Assembly: GCA_964399535.1 (NCBI GenBank)
Contig: CAYNRE010000069.1
Location: 1 to 64,000, forward strand
Reading direction: 5' to 3'
Origin: CAYNRE01 sp964399535
GTDB taxonomy: Bacteria > Planctomycetota > Planctomycetia > Pirellulales > CAYNRE01
DNA: 64,000 nt
The position numbers were made by a program, and so were the translations under genes. Under the pieces are notes generated by a model. It saw nothing but the letters and a program-made list of their open reading frames with translations. It made no database searches and was not told the origin of the DNA. This document shows positions 25,983 to 34,128 of the stretch, in pieces. Every line of letters starts with the position of its first letter. The first letter of the stretch is position 1.

Positions 25983-26435
25983 CGGCCTGTCGGAAAGCGT
26001 GCCCGGAGCGCGATTCGACCTCGCCGGGGGTGCCGCCAGGCTCGGCGCCGCACAGTGGCCCGGCAGCCCTGCTGGGGCGCGGCCGGTTTCGAACCGGATT
26101 CGCCCCTTTTTCCAGGTGGGCGCTCACACCGCGTCCTGTAACTGGCTTATCCCCCTCGGCCAGGATGGCGTCCGAAACCCCTGCCAGGAGGTAGTTGTGT
26201 CTACCCCGCAGCTTGCCTGATTGGCGAAACTTGCCGGGGCCGACCTGCGACCCGGCGCGGCGGGAAATCTGGGTGGTTTGGGGTCGGTCTTCCGGTCGGG
26301 GGGAGCCTGCCGATCGCAGGGATTCTCGGAAGTTTTCCGGTTAGGCGGTCGATATCAAGGCTGCCGATTTCCGCATCTGGGCGGCTGCGCCGTCAGCAGG
26401 CGCTGGCGATCCACCTTCCGAGGAATTGAGAGTCT
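25983..26435 (+). other. Intergenic region with terminator
   Basis: 453 bp between the hypothetical protein and the TolC-like gene. It has the terminator at 26074-26111; the remaining roughly 320 bp is presumed leader and promoter of the TolC-like gene. AGGA at 26421 is a plausible ribosome-binding site. No promoter close to consensus and no gene seen. Confidence 0.4.
26074..26111 (+). terminator. Rho-independent terminator
   Basis: GGGGCG (26074-26079) pairs with CGCCCC (26101-26106); inside it CCGGTT pairs with AACCGG around a TCG loop. Five T residues follow (26107-26111). It ends the small transcription unit of the 161-residue protein. Confidence 0.85.
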
Positions 26436-28805
26436 ATGAGCCGGCCAATTCAACGACTCGGTCTCGTGCTGGCGCTCTTGGCCACATTGATCACCGGTTG
26501 CCACCCGGCGAAGCCGTTCTACTTCTTCGAGTCGGGCGACATGTCGTACTACAAGGGCGTGGCGACCGAGATCGAGTACCCGGATGTGGAATCGAACACG
26601 CTCGCCGAGGTTGAAGGCGCGCTGCCGCCGATGACCGTGCGCAATAACGAGCCTCACGAGATCTGGGACCTGACGCTCGAAGAGGCCGTGCAGAACACGC
26701 TCTATAACAGCAAGGCCATGCGAACCCTGGGCGGGCAGGTCCAGGTAACCGCCAGCCGGCTGCTGACATCGCCCGACGGCGTGCAAACCATTTACGACCC
26801 CGCGGTCATCGAAAGCAATCCGCGAACGGGCGTGGAGGGCGCGCTCAGCGCGTTCGATGCCCAGTTCTCGACCAGCATGTTCTGGGAACGCAACGAGCGG
26901 CCGCAGAACGTGGCCGGCTTTTTCACCGGCTTCCTGGCCCCCGACTTCCGCCAGGACCTGGGCACCTTCCAATCTGAAATCCGCAAAACCGCGGCCACGG
27001 GCGGTCAGTTCTTCCTCCGCAACAACACCCGGTACGAGTACAACAACAATCCCGCGAACTTGTTCCCCAGTGCCTGGAATACCAACTTCGAGGCCGAATT
27101 CCGCCACCCCTTGTTGCAAGGAGCGGGCGTTCAGTTCAACCGCATCGCGGGGCCCAACGCCACGCCGGGTTCATTTACCTTTGGCTTCGGCAATGGCGTG
27201 ATCCTGGCTCGGATCAACGAAGACATTGCGCTGTCGAACTTTGAAATCGCGATCCGCAACCTGGTCAACGACGTCGAGCTGTCGTACTGGGAACTGTACT
27301 TCGCCTACCGCAACCTGGACACGCTGATCGCGGGCCGCGATTTCGCCCTGCAAACCTGGCGCAAGGTATACGCCCTGTACGTGGTGGGTGGCGAAGGGGG
27401 CCGCGCCGAGCAGGAAGCCCAGGCCCGCGAACAGTACTACCTGTTCGTCGAGCAGGTGCATAGCGCTCTGAATAACCTGTACAACGTGGAAGCCAAGCTG
27501 CGATACATCATGGGCCTGGCCCCCACCGACGGCCGCTTGATCCGCCCTGCCGACGAGCCGACCACGGCCAAAGTTACCTTCGACTGGTTCGGGGTGCAGA
27601 ACGAGGGCCTGGCCCGCAGCGCCGAACTGCGACAGCAGAAATGGCGCGTCAAACGCCGTGAAATGGAATTGATTGCCGCTAAGAACTTCCTCCTGCCCCG
27701 CTTGGACGCGGTGGGCCGGTACCGCTGGCTCGGCTTCGGCGACAACCTGATCAACTCGACCGGCAACCCCTCGGGCCAGCCGTTCGACAACGCGTTCGCG
27801 GTGATGACCGACGGCACCTACCAGGAATGGCAAATGGGCCTGCAGCTCAGCTTGCCGATCGGGTTCCGACAACCGCTGGCCGGCGTGCGCAACGCCCAGT
27901 TGACCCTGGCCCGCGAACGATCGGTGCTCCAAGATCAAGAGTTGGAACTGGCACACCAGATCAGCGACGCGATTCGAAACCTGGAAGGTGCCTACACCTC
28001 GGCCCAAGACAACTTCAACCGTCGCATCGCGGCTCGCCGGCAAGTCGAGTCGGTCCGAGCAGCCTACGACGTGGGCCAGGTCACGCTCGACTTGTTGCTC
28101 GACGCCCAGCGCCGGCTGGCCGACGCCGAGAGCCGTTACTTCCGCTCGGTGGTCAACTACAACCTGGCCGTGGCCGAGGTGCACCTGCGCAAGGGTTCGC
28201 TGCTGGAATACAACGGCGTGTACCTGGCCGAAGGCCCCTGGCCCGGCAAGGCCTATTTCGACGCCGAGCAGAAGGCCCGGCACCGTTCGGCTAGCCATCC
28301 GTTCAACTACGGATTCAGCCGGCCGGGCGTGCTCAGCCGGGGAGTGTTCGCTCAGCAACAATACCGCACCGCGGGCGAGCCGGGGCCGGCCAATCCGGTG
28401 CGGGGAGCCGAACCGGCCAGTCGGCCGCAGGGGGAACCGGTCAACCCGCTGCTGCCGCCCGAAGCCCCGCAGCCTGGGGGACCGCTTCCCGAAGGGCTGG
28501 AGCCCGAGGCGCTGCCGGACCCGAGCGTGCAACAAAACCCCGAGGCACCACGGCGATTAGGTGACAGCCGTATGACACCATCGTCAGGTACAATATCGGT
28601 GGCTGGGGGTTTCGCCACGATGGCGGCCCCCGCCGGCTGGACTGCTTCCGCGAGCCACCAAACCGATGCCCACGAGCCTTCCGCTCCCCGCCGGTCTGCT
28701 CCCCGCCCCGCCGCTACGGTGCCGGTAGCGCATGAACTCGGATCGCATTACGCGCCTGGTTCAGTTGATCGAGCTGCTACAGGCTGGCAAGGGGTACAGC
28801 GTTGA
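26436..28805 (+). CDS. TolC-family outer membrane lipoprotein
   Basis: A 789-residue lipoprotein. Signal peptide ends in lipobox ITGC at residue about 22. Residues 75-615 contain the two halves of the TolC/OEP fold: the first half begins LTLEEAVQNTLYNSKAM, the second ALARSAELRQQKWRVKR; the end shows AAYDVGQVTLDLLLDAQRRLADAES, typical of TolC coiled coils. A Pro/Ala-rich tail of about 170 residues follows and overlaps the WYL gene by 74 nt. The family forms outer membrane channels of efflux and type I secretion systems. No membrane-fusion or inner-membrane pump gene is next to it. Confidence 0.85.
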   Translation: MSRPIQRLGLVLALLATLITGCHPAKPFYFFESGDMSYYKGVATEIEYPDVESNTLAEVEGALPPMTVRNNEPHEIWDLTLEEAVQNTLYNSKAMRTLGGQVQVTASRLLTSPDGVQTIYDPAVIESNPRTGVEGALSAFDAQFSTSMFWERNERPQNVAGFFTGFLAPDFRQDLGTFQSEIRKTAATGGQFFLRNNTRYEYNNNPANLFPSAWNTNFEAEFRHPLLQGAGVQFNRIAGPNATPGSFTFGFGNGVILARINEDIALSNFEIAIRNLVNDVELSYWELYFAYRNLDTLIAGRDFALQTWRKVYALYVVGGEGGRAEQEAQAREQYYLFVEQVHSALNNLYNVEAKLRYIMGLAPTDGRLIRPADEPTTAKVTFDWFGVQNEGLARSAELRQQKWRVKRREMELIAAKNFLLPRLDAVGRYRWLGFGDNLINSTGNPSGQPFDNAFAVMTDGTYQEWQMGLQLSLPIGFRQPLAGVRNAQLTLARERSVLQDQELELAHQISDAIRNLEGAYTSAQDNFNRRIAARRQVESVRAAYDVGQVTLDLLLDAQRRLADAESRYFRSVVNYNLAVAEVHLRKGSLLEYNGVYLAEGPWPGKAYFDAEQKARHRSASHPFNYGFSRPGVLSRGVFAQQQYRTAGEPGPANPVRGAEPASRPQGEPVNPLLPPEAPQPGGPLPEGLEPEALPDPSVQQNPEAPRRLGDSRMTPSSGTISVAGGFATMAAPAGWTASASHQTDAHEPSAPRRSAPRPAATVPVAHELGSHYAPGSVDRAATGWQGVQR

Positions 28806-29715
28806 CGCATTGGCGCTGGAGTGCCGGGTCTCGCGCCGCACCATCTTCCGCGATCTGGGGGTCCTCCGCGACGCGGGCGTGGCGCTGGTTTTTGACGAGG
28901 ACCTGAGGGTTTATCAAATCCCCGGTGGCCGGCTCTTGCCGCCCACCAGCTTTTCGCCCGACGAGGCCCTGGCCCTGGTCGTGCTGGGCCATGAACTGGG
29001 GAACGGCCGGGGCGTGCCCCTGTTGAGCGCGGCCCGCCGGGCAGTGATGAAGCTGGAAAGCAATCTGCCCCAGCGGCTGCGCGATTATTTGCGGCGGGTA
29101 GCGCCGGGCGTCCGAATCGCGATGGCTCCGGCCAACGCGCTCGACCATGCCGGCGGAGTTTACGAAACCCTGTTGGCCTCGCTCAGCCAACGGCGGGCCG
29201 TGCGGATTCGCTACGACAGCCTGGCCGAGTCGAGCGAAATCCACACGCGCCTGGCTCCCTACCAATTGCTATTCAGCCGGCGCGCCTGGTACGTAATCGG
29301 GCGATCGTCGCTGCATCGCCAGGTGCGCACCTTCCACCTAGGGCGAATCCGCCAACTGGATACCACCGAAGAGTTCTACCAGATCCCGCACAAGTTCAGC
29401 CTCGACGGTTACCTGCGCAATGCCTGGCACCTGATTCCCGAGCCCGGGCCCGATCGCGAGGTGGTCATTCGCTTTCAGCCCCTCGTGGCCCAGAACGTGG
29501 CCGAGGTCACCTGGCACAAGACCCAGCGGGTAACCCATCGCGACGATGGTTCGATCGATTTCCAGGTCACCGTTTCCGGCCTGGGGGAAATCACCTGGTG
29601 GATCTTGGGCTACGGCGATCAGGCCGAGGTGATTTCGCCCCCCGAGCTGCGCCGCCGCGTGGCGGCCCACGTGGCCCAACTGGCAGAGCGCTATCGCTCC
29701 GAATTGGAGTCGTGA
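28732..29715 (+). CDS. WYL-domain transcriptional regulator
   Basis: A 327-residue protein. N-terminal winged helix (ITRLVQLIELLQAGKGYSV, then VSRRTIFRDLGVLRDAG) of the DeoR/HTH_11 type, followed by a WYL domain from about residue 145 (AVRIRYDS, LAPYQLLFSRRAWYVIG, RTFHLGRI), and a C-terminal WCX-like part. WYL proteins bind ligands, often nucleotides or single-stranded DNA, and control transcription. The ATG lies inside the last 74 nt of the TolC-like gene, so the two may be coupled. Its targets are unknown. Confidence 0.85.
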   Translation: MNSDRITRLVQLIELLQAGKGYSVDALALECRVSRRTIFRDLGVLRDAGVALVFDEDLRVYQIPGGRLLPPTSFSPDEALALVVLGHELGNGRGVPLLSAARRAVMKLESNLPQRLRDYLRRVAPGVRIAMAPANALDHAGGVYETLLASLSQRRAVRIRYDSLAESSEIHTRLAPYQLLFSRRAWYVIGRSSLHRQVRTFHLGRIRQLDTTEEFYQIPHKFSLDGYLRNAWHLIPEPGPDREVVIRFQPLVAQNVAEVTWHKTQRVTHRDDGSIDFQVTVSGLGEITWWILGYGDQAEVISPPELRRRVAAHVAQLAERYRSELES

Positions 29716-30091
29716 AATCGGGCCCGCGCCGGTCTTCGCCCGGATCGTGTGGGGGGTGGCCGGCCAACCGCGGATCGAGCCCCGGGGCCCTCGATCGTTT
29801 GGGCCCCCACCCTCCGGGGAAGGGATTGTCCGGATCGGGCCACCTGGCGCCATCCGCAGGGCTGTGCGCAAGTTCCCGCAATTGCGGCACTTAACGCAAA
29901 CTCTCTGAATGACGCCTAAGAGCCGATCGTTACAGTCGTTAAGGTCGGCCACTTCCCTACACCGCTCCTAAAGCGAAATCGCTCTGCGAGCCTCAAAAGG
30001 GGCGCCACTGGCGACGATACCACTTGCGTAACTTCGCCCAACTCCGTGTCCCTCACTCGTTCACTTTCGCTTTGTGTAAGGAAACCTCCCC
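29716..30091 (+). other. Intergenic region before the cysteine-rich gene
   Basis: 376 bp. A GGGGCCC/GGGCCCC hairpin (29784-29807) without a T-run may end the WYL transcript. AAGGA at 30078-30082 precedes ATG 30092. No convincing -10/-35 pair found. Otherwise nothing seen. Confidence 0.4.
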
Positions 30092-30490
30092 ATGAAGAAC
30101 CTGATCTTTGGTGCGCTGTTTGGTGCGGCCGTGTTGGTGCTCTCGAGCACCGACGCTCAGGCCGGCCTGTTCCGTCGCTGCTGTTCGCCGTGCTGCGAGC
30201 CGGCCTGCTGCGAGCCCTCGTGCTGCGCCGCCGAACCGGCCTGCTGTGCGGCTGAGCCCGCCTGCTGCGCCGCCGAGCCCTCGTGCTGCGCTGCCGACGC
30301 CTGCTGCGATTCGTGCTGCGATGATTGCTGCGATGATTGCTGCGACCCCTGCTGCCGCCGCGTTGGCCCGATCCGTCGCCTGATGGCTCGGCTCCGCTGC
30401 TGCCGCCCGAAGTGCTGTGATCCCTGCTGCGATCCTTGCTGCGAGCCCGCTTGCTGCGCTCCGGTGTGCGAGCCGAGCTGCTGCAACTAG
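30092..30490 (+). CDS. Small exported cysteine-rich repeat protein
   Basis: A 132-residue protein. The signal peptide (IFGALFGAAVLVLSS) is probably cleaved after AQA at residue 24. Of the remaining 108 residues 37 are Cys, almost all as CC pairs separated by two or more residues: CCEPACC, CCAAEPACC, CCDSCCDDCC, CCDPCC. The pairs are encoded by tandem TGCTGC codons. Arg-rich breaks (RRVGPIRRLMARLR) split the Cys tracts. A role in envelope disulfide networks or metal binding is possible; neither is shown. AAGGA nine bases upstream supports the start, and a strong hairpin follows. Confidence 0.85.
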   Translation: MKNLIFGALFGAAVLVLSSTDAQAGLFRRCCSPCCEPACCEPSCCAAEPACCAAEPACCAAEPSCCAADACCDSCCDDCCDDCCDPCCRRVGPIRRLMARLRCCRPKCCDPCCDPCCEPACCAPVCEPSCCN

Positions 30491-30790
30491 CCTTCGCTAG
30501 ACAAGCTCGGGAAGCAATGGCCTCCCGGGCATACGAGTAGTCGGCGGCCCGTGAGGTTTTCCCACCTCGCGGGCCGCTGGCGTTTACCCAGCAGCGTGCT
30601 CCGTTTCGCGCTAGGGGTCCTCGGGCCCGGCTCTCTTCGGCCGCGGCGCCCCGGGGGCGGCAGGGTCCCGGCGGACTTGAGACCCGTAAGCCCCGCAAAC
30701 ACAATGAAAAACGGCGCTCCATCGGGGGCGACTTCGGGCGGGCTCACGGTGGCTCGCCACTGGCCCGTTCCTCCTCACCCCCTCGACTCC
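30491..30790 (+). other. Intergenic region after the cysteine-rich gene
   Basis: 300 bp with the strong hairpin at 30544-30577, then presumed leader of the GNAT gene. A second possible start for that gene, ATG 30704, lies in it. Otherwise nothing seen. Confidence 0.4.
30544..30577 (+). terminator. Strong hairpin after the cysteine-rich gene
   Basis: GCGGCCCGTGAGGT (30544-30557) pairs with ACCTCGCGGGCCGC (30564-30577) over 14 bp with one T-G pair and a 6-nt loop. It lies 54 nt after the stop. There is no T-run behind it, but the stem is the strongest seen in the window. Confidence 0.7.
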
Positions 30791-31753
30791 ATGGCACGGA
30801 CCAGCGAACTGGGCGAGCGGCGTGGCGAGGTCGCTCGGCTTTTGGCCGATCATTTGCCTTTCAGCCCGCTCGATTTCGTGCCCGGTATCGCTCTGGCTGG
30901 CGACCGGGAGATTTACGCCGAGAAGCTCACCGGCGACCTGCCGCCGGACGACGATCGCCGGCTGCTGGTTCGATCCCAGGGGCAGGAAGTGGCGATCCTG
31001 GGCCGGCGCTTGGCCTGGGACAGCCAGTTCTTCGGCTACGACGTGGTCCGGCTCGACGGCATCTTTCCTACGGCCCCCCCCCTCGATCGCCCGAGGGCCG
31101 ACTACCGCAAACCGCTCAAGAGCTGGCTCCAAACGGTCCGCAAGCGGGGCGCTCGGTATGTCTTCGCCCAGGTCGATCCCAGGGATTTGGCCACGCTTCG
31201 GGCCTTGGGGGAGAACCGGTTTTCGCTGATCGAAACCCGCTACCTTCACCACGGTCCGGTGCTGGAGCCCAAGCTGGGACAGCGCTATCCGGTACGCCAG
31301 GCCACGCTCGACGACATTCCCAGCCTGGCCCGGGCAGCCAGTCAGGCGGTGAATGCCTACGACCGGTTTCACGCCGACCCGGCGATCGATGCGGACCGGG
31401 CAGCCGAACTGATGGAGCAGTGGATCGCCGAGAGCGTTGCCGGGCGAATGGCCGACGTGGTGATCGTGCCCGACGTGCCTGAGCCCGAAGCGTTCGTCAC
31501 CTACCGCTACCATCGCGCCGACTGGCCGCGGTGGGGCCTGCCGGTGGTGCAAGGCGTGCTCTCGGCCGTGGCTCCGCAATTCCGCGGCTGGATGGGAAAA
31601 CTCGGTCCGGAAGTGGCCTACCACCTGTACGGTCAGGGGGCCCGGTACTCCTGGGGCACCACCCAGGTAACCAACCGCTCGATCGTCTGGCTGGCCCAGG
31701 ATGGGGGGGCTCGCTTCGGCCGCTGCGAACATGTGCTGCGGCGGGTCTTTTAG
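30791..31753 (+). CDS. GNAT-like acetyltransferase (WecD/fucosamine N-acetyltransferase type)
   Basis: A 320-residue protein. The N-terminal part (LAWDSQFFGYDVVRLDGIF near 75-95) resembles the sugar-amine acetyltransferase WecD family, where DSxFFG is characteristic. The C-terminal half (QRYPVRQATLDDIPSLARAA) starts a GNAT-like fold. Acetyl transfer from acetyl-CoA to an amino sugar nucleotide is inferred. It is 305 bp before the giant PKS gene on the same strand; linkage to it is uncertain. ATG 30791 is chosen because homology-like sequence begins there; ATG 30704 would add 29 residues. No ribosome-binding site is obvious for either. Confidence 0.6.
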   Translation: MARTSELGERRGEVARLLADHLPFSPLDFVPGIALAGDREIYAEKLTGDLPPDDDRRLLVRSQGQEVAILGRRLAWDSQFFGYDVVRLDGIFPTAPPLDRPRADYRKPLKSWLQTVRKRGARYVFAQVDPRDLATLRALGENRFSLIETRYLHHGPVLEPKLGQRYPVRQATLDDIPSLARAASQAVNAYDRFHADPAIDADRAAELMEQWIAESVAGRMADVVIVPDVPEPEAFVTYRYHRADWPRWGLPVVQGVLSAVAPQFRGWMGKLGPEVAYHLYGQGARYSWGTTQVTNRSIVWLAQDGGARFGRCEHVLRRVF

Positions 31754-32058
31754 GGTCGGGTTTCCGAGGACCGCGGGCCCGGCCGAGATTTCGATCGCCG
31801 GCCGCCCCCCGACGGGTGGTTAACCAGCCTTGTACCGACCTACCGATTGCTGGGGGCCGACGATGCCAGACGCTAGGATTGAATGCGGGGCAAGGCCCGC
31901 AGATTCGGCAGAATCGGCACGGTTCGGCCGCTGGAAACTGCCGTTCGTGACCGTCGCCCCCGGGGGCCATTGGTCCAACCCTACGGGGTGGACAGAATAG
32001 AAGTTCCGACTCGCCTGCCGGCCCTGGCAGGTCTTCTCTTAGTGCGCGCCAACCCGCC
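31754..32058 (+). promoter_or_regulatory. Upstream region of the giant PKS gene
   Basis: 305 bp. TTGGTC (31970-31975) and CAGAAT (31993-31998) at 17-nt spacing form a weak sigma70-like promoter. CCTGCC/GGCAGG (32014-32019 and 32026-32031) is a small leader hairpin. No clear Shine-Dalgarno precedes ATG 32059. Confidence 0.3.
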
Positions 32059-34128
32059 ATGCCCGACTCGCAGGATTCAGGCCACTTAGGTAACGCAGCG
32101 GCGGGGTCTATAGCTGCGCGCGGGGGCCCAAACTCTTCTCGCGCGGCATGGTCCCCACCCTTGGCTTGGCCAGCCACGCTGGTCGAGGCGCTCCAGCGGG
32201 CGAGCACCTTGCCCGGCGCCCCCGGCGTGACCTGCCTCGGTCTGGCCACTGGCCCGCAAGTATTTAGCTACCAGCAGCTTCTAGAACAGGCGCTGCGGGT
32301 GGCGGCGAGTCTACGCCAACGGGGACTCGCGCCCGGTGCCCTGGTGCTGTTGCAGCTCGAGCGGGCCGACGACTTCTTGCTGGGGTTATGGGGCGCTATC
32401 TTGGCCGGTCTGATCCCGGCTCCCGCCGCCGTGCCGGTCCGCTGGGGCGACGAGGAACCAAGTTGCCGGCGGATGCTTGCCGCCTGGCAGCGCGCTCGCT
32501 CCGCCGCGGTGCTTACCACGGCCGCCCAGGTCCAGCGGTTTGAGTCCTACCGCGATCTAGGGCGTGGCGGGCCGGCGCTGGCAATTGAAACCCTGTTGGG
32601 TGGTGCGCCGCTGGCCCAGCCGCACCGCCCCGCGGCCGACGACTGGGCGCTGGTCCTTTTCACTTCCGGCAGCACCTCGCAACCCAAAGGCGTGCCGCTC
32701 ACGCACCGCAACCTATTGGCCATGTCGGCCGGTACGGTCGCCGCCAACGGGTTTTCCCCCAGCGATCGCACGCTGAACTGGCTCCCGCTGGACCATGTGG
32801 GGGCCGTCTCGTTCCTGCACCTGTTGCCCGTTGCGCTCGGTTGCCCGCAGATTCACGTCCCCACGCGAACTGTGCTGGCCGACGTGATGGCTTGGGTTCG
32901 GCTGCTCAGCCAGCACCGGGCCACGATCAGTTGGGCGCCCAATTTCGCTTACCGATTGCTGGTCGATCGGGCGGCGGACCTCGCCCTGCTCCGGCCCGAT
33001 CTGTCGGCGCTGCGCTTTCTGGTCAACGCGGGAGAAACCGTGGTGCCCGAGACGGCCCAGGCCTGTCTGGCGGAGCTGATGCGCTGGGGGCTACCAGCCG
33101 ACGCAATCCGTCCGGCCTTCGGGATGTCGGAGACCTGTTCCGGAATTACTTGGGCCGACCGCTTGGCCACGGTTTCCGCCAGCCAGTCGGGGGCCGCGGT
33201 CGAGTTGGGACCACCCATTCCCGGTGCCGAGGTGCGCATCGTCGACGCCCAGGGCACGCCGCTCGAAGACGGCCAAGTCGGTGACCTAGAGCTGCGCGGG
33301 CCATCGGTGTTCGGCGGCTACCTCGATCAGCCCGAATTGAACCTCCAAGTATTCACCCCAGAGGGCTGGTTTCGCACCGGCGATCGCGGGTTGTTGCACC
33401 AAGGGCGGCTGGTCGTGACGGGCCGGGCCAAAGACGACATCCTCATTCAGGGAATTCACTACGCCGCGGCCGACATTGAAGCCGCGGTCGAGGCGCTACC
33501 CGGCGTGCTCCCCAGCTACACGGCCGCCTGCGGGGTTCGCCCACCTGGCTGCGACACCGAATCGCTGGTCGTGTTTCTGGTTCCCGACCCCGCGCGGGCC
33601 ATTGCAGACAACGAGCTTCTGGAATCGGTTCGTCGTCAGGTGCAGCGACTTATCGGCGTGCTCGCCGAACACGTCGTGGTGGTCGCTCCGGAGCAGGTGC
33701 CCAAGACAGGCATCGGAAAAATCCAGCGGGCCGTTCTCAAAGCGCAGTTCGAGGCCGGCCACTTTGCCCAACCACAGGCCAAGGTGGTAGCGCACGCGGT
33801 CGAATCGCTTGTCGCCGCCCAGCCCCGCGACGCGCTTCGCGCAGACGAGGTCGCTCAAACGGCCGGCGTTCCCTCGGGGGGCAACTTGCGCCGCTGGATC
33901 GGCCAGGTCCGCCGCGCGGTGGCCGAGGTGCTCGGGTTGGACGACGTGGGGCCCCTGCAAAACTTCTTCGACCTGGGCGGCAGTTCGGCGCAATTGGCCG
34001 AGCTGTCGGAGTTGATTCGCCAGCGGTTCGGCGTGGCGGTCACGACGACTGAGCTGCTCGGCGCGGCCAGCGCGGCCCGGCTGGCTCACCTCCTGGCAGA
34101 GCGAACCGTCGATGCAGGGCAGGCCGGA
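32059..34128 (+). other. PKS loading unit: acyl ligase AL and ACP1
   Basis: The AL domain has the AMP-binding motif LFTSGSTSQPKG near residues 200-211, NWLPLDHVGAV, GMSETCSG near 355, GWFRTGDRG near 436 and the Lys-containing TGIGKIQR near 551. It resembles acyl-ligase loading domains that activate a free acid as acyl-AMP and pass it to the next ACP. ACP1 has LGGSS with Ser643 as the pantetheine site. Fatty versus aromatic or short acid cannot be told by eye. Confidence 0.8.

Noticed and set aside
30150..30486. Repeated TGCTGCG blocks looking like a repeat array
   Set aside because: They are in-frame codons of a Cys-rich protein with irregular spacing and no spacers of constant length, so not a CRISPR array.
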